Positions 14,576 to 14,884 of a stretch of DNA of 14,884 bases are shown in pieces (positions within the stretch are counted from its first letter, which is position 1; the number at the start of each line of letters is the position of its first letter). The DNA is from an uncultured Porphyromonadaceae bacterium. Its GTDB lineage: Bacteria > Bacteroidota > Bacteroidia > Bacteroidales > Muribaculaceae. A program made the translations under genes and the position numbers. The notes below the pieces were generated by a model, which saw only the letters and a program-made list of their open reading frames with translations, did no database searches and had not been told where the DNA came from. The stretch lies in the NCBI GenBank assembly GCA_900548705.1, contig URLF01000064.1, forward strand, positions 1 through 14,884, given 5' to 3'.

Positions 14576-14884
14576 ATGAAACGAATCACATTGCTTGCTT
14601 TTGCCGTCCTATGCCTGCTCTGTCTTAAAGCACAGGGAAGAGGGTGCAGGATGTCGAAGGAGGCTTCTATGCAGGTCCGACAATCCCCTTGGGCGGTTAC
14701 CATGGTGGCAACAATAAAGCATTCGTCACGATGGGATTATCCCTCTGCTACAATTTGCCGACCATACCAATCGATTGTGGGGTATTTCTACAGCTCGATT
14801 GCGTCCGCCACGGCTTCACCCATTCCGGAAGCTGGTATGAGGATGGCATCAAGACCGGCAGTTACAGCTACGAAGGCAACCAGA
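14576..14884 (+). pseudogene. Outer-membrane beta-barrel-like gene, frameshifted and cut by the window edge
   Basis: ATG 14576 opens a clear signal peptide (MKRITLLAFAVLCLLCLKAQ, cleavage near 20). After GCACAGGG at 14630-14637 this frame stays open but reads as implausible Ser/Arg/Ala-rich sequence. The frame reached by adding one base gives a natural mature protein: KRVQDVEGGFYAGPTIPLGG, AFVTMGLSLCYNL, CGVFLQLDCVRHGF, SWYEDGIKTGSYSYEGNQ. That alternating hydrophobic and aromatic strand pattern fits the first strands of an outer-membrane beta-barrel. The barrel frame has a stop (TAA 14626-14628) just upstream and no ATG of its own before the barrel, so signal peptide and barrel belong to one gene broken by a missing base near 14635-14637. 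It could be a real inactivating mutation or a sequencing error. It follows the large lipoprotein gene by 10 bases. Confidence 0.65.

Noticed and set aside
14638..14884. The frame of ATG 14576 continuing to the window edge as the true protein
   Set aside because: It stays open but lacks strand pattern and plausible composition, while the neighbouring frame reads as an outer-membrane barrel.

Overview
The window looks like a piece of a GC-rich Bacteroidales chromosome, most probably from the Muribaculaceae or a close relative. The evidence is indirect but consistent. Promoters fit the Bacteroidetes -33/-7 pattern (TTTG, about 20 bases, TAnnTTTG), starts lack strong Shine-Dalgarno sites, and several families seen here are typical of Bacteroidota: a viroplasmin-type RNase H, a DUF3822-like protein beside rsmD, an Ig-like (Big_5) lipoprotein opening with GGPKD, and a DUF3244-like small secreted protein. 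Genus and species cannot be fixed from sequence alone.

Positions 1-10757 are ordinary core genome with GC-rich codon use. On the plus strand come the 3' end of an alanine-dehydrogenase-like gene and an RNase H gene. A minus-strand TPR protein follows. A compact plus-strand run then encodes ManC (GDP-mannose synthesis), a large membrane iron-sulfur protein that looks like NapH fused to NapG, thymidylate synthase and dihydrofolate reductase; the last two form the dTMP/folate cycle. A strong hairpin separates folA from a convergent acidic lipoprotein gene. Two divergent promoters follow. The plus-strand one is a textbook match and reads into a leader hairpin, a tRNA-Arg(CCU) and, only 41 bases after the tRNA, a large Ig-like lipoprotein gene. 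A DUF3822-like gene, a GC-rich palindrome and rsmD close the core part.

From about 11,030 the composition changes abruptly to AT-richer, inside a gene: a TPR lipoprotein with a transmembrane segment and a C-terminal LuxR-like helix-turn-helix. Downstream on the same strand are a small secreted DUF3244-like protein with its own TAACTTTG -7 element, a 499-residue lipoprotein of unknown function, and the start of an outer-membrane beta-barrel-like gene whose signal peptide and mature part lie in different frames. This right-hand block looks like an acquired or fast-evolving cell-surface cassette placed behind an envelope-spanning regulator, and it is the least explained part of the window.

No CRISPR array, insertion sequence, integrase, rRNA or replication origin was seen. 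No stretch longer than 300 bases lacks a gene.
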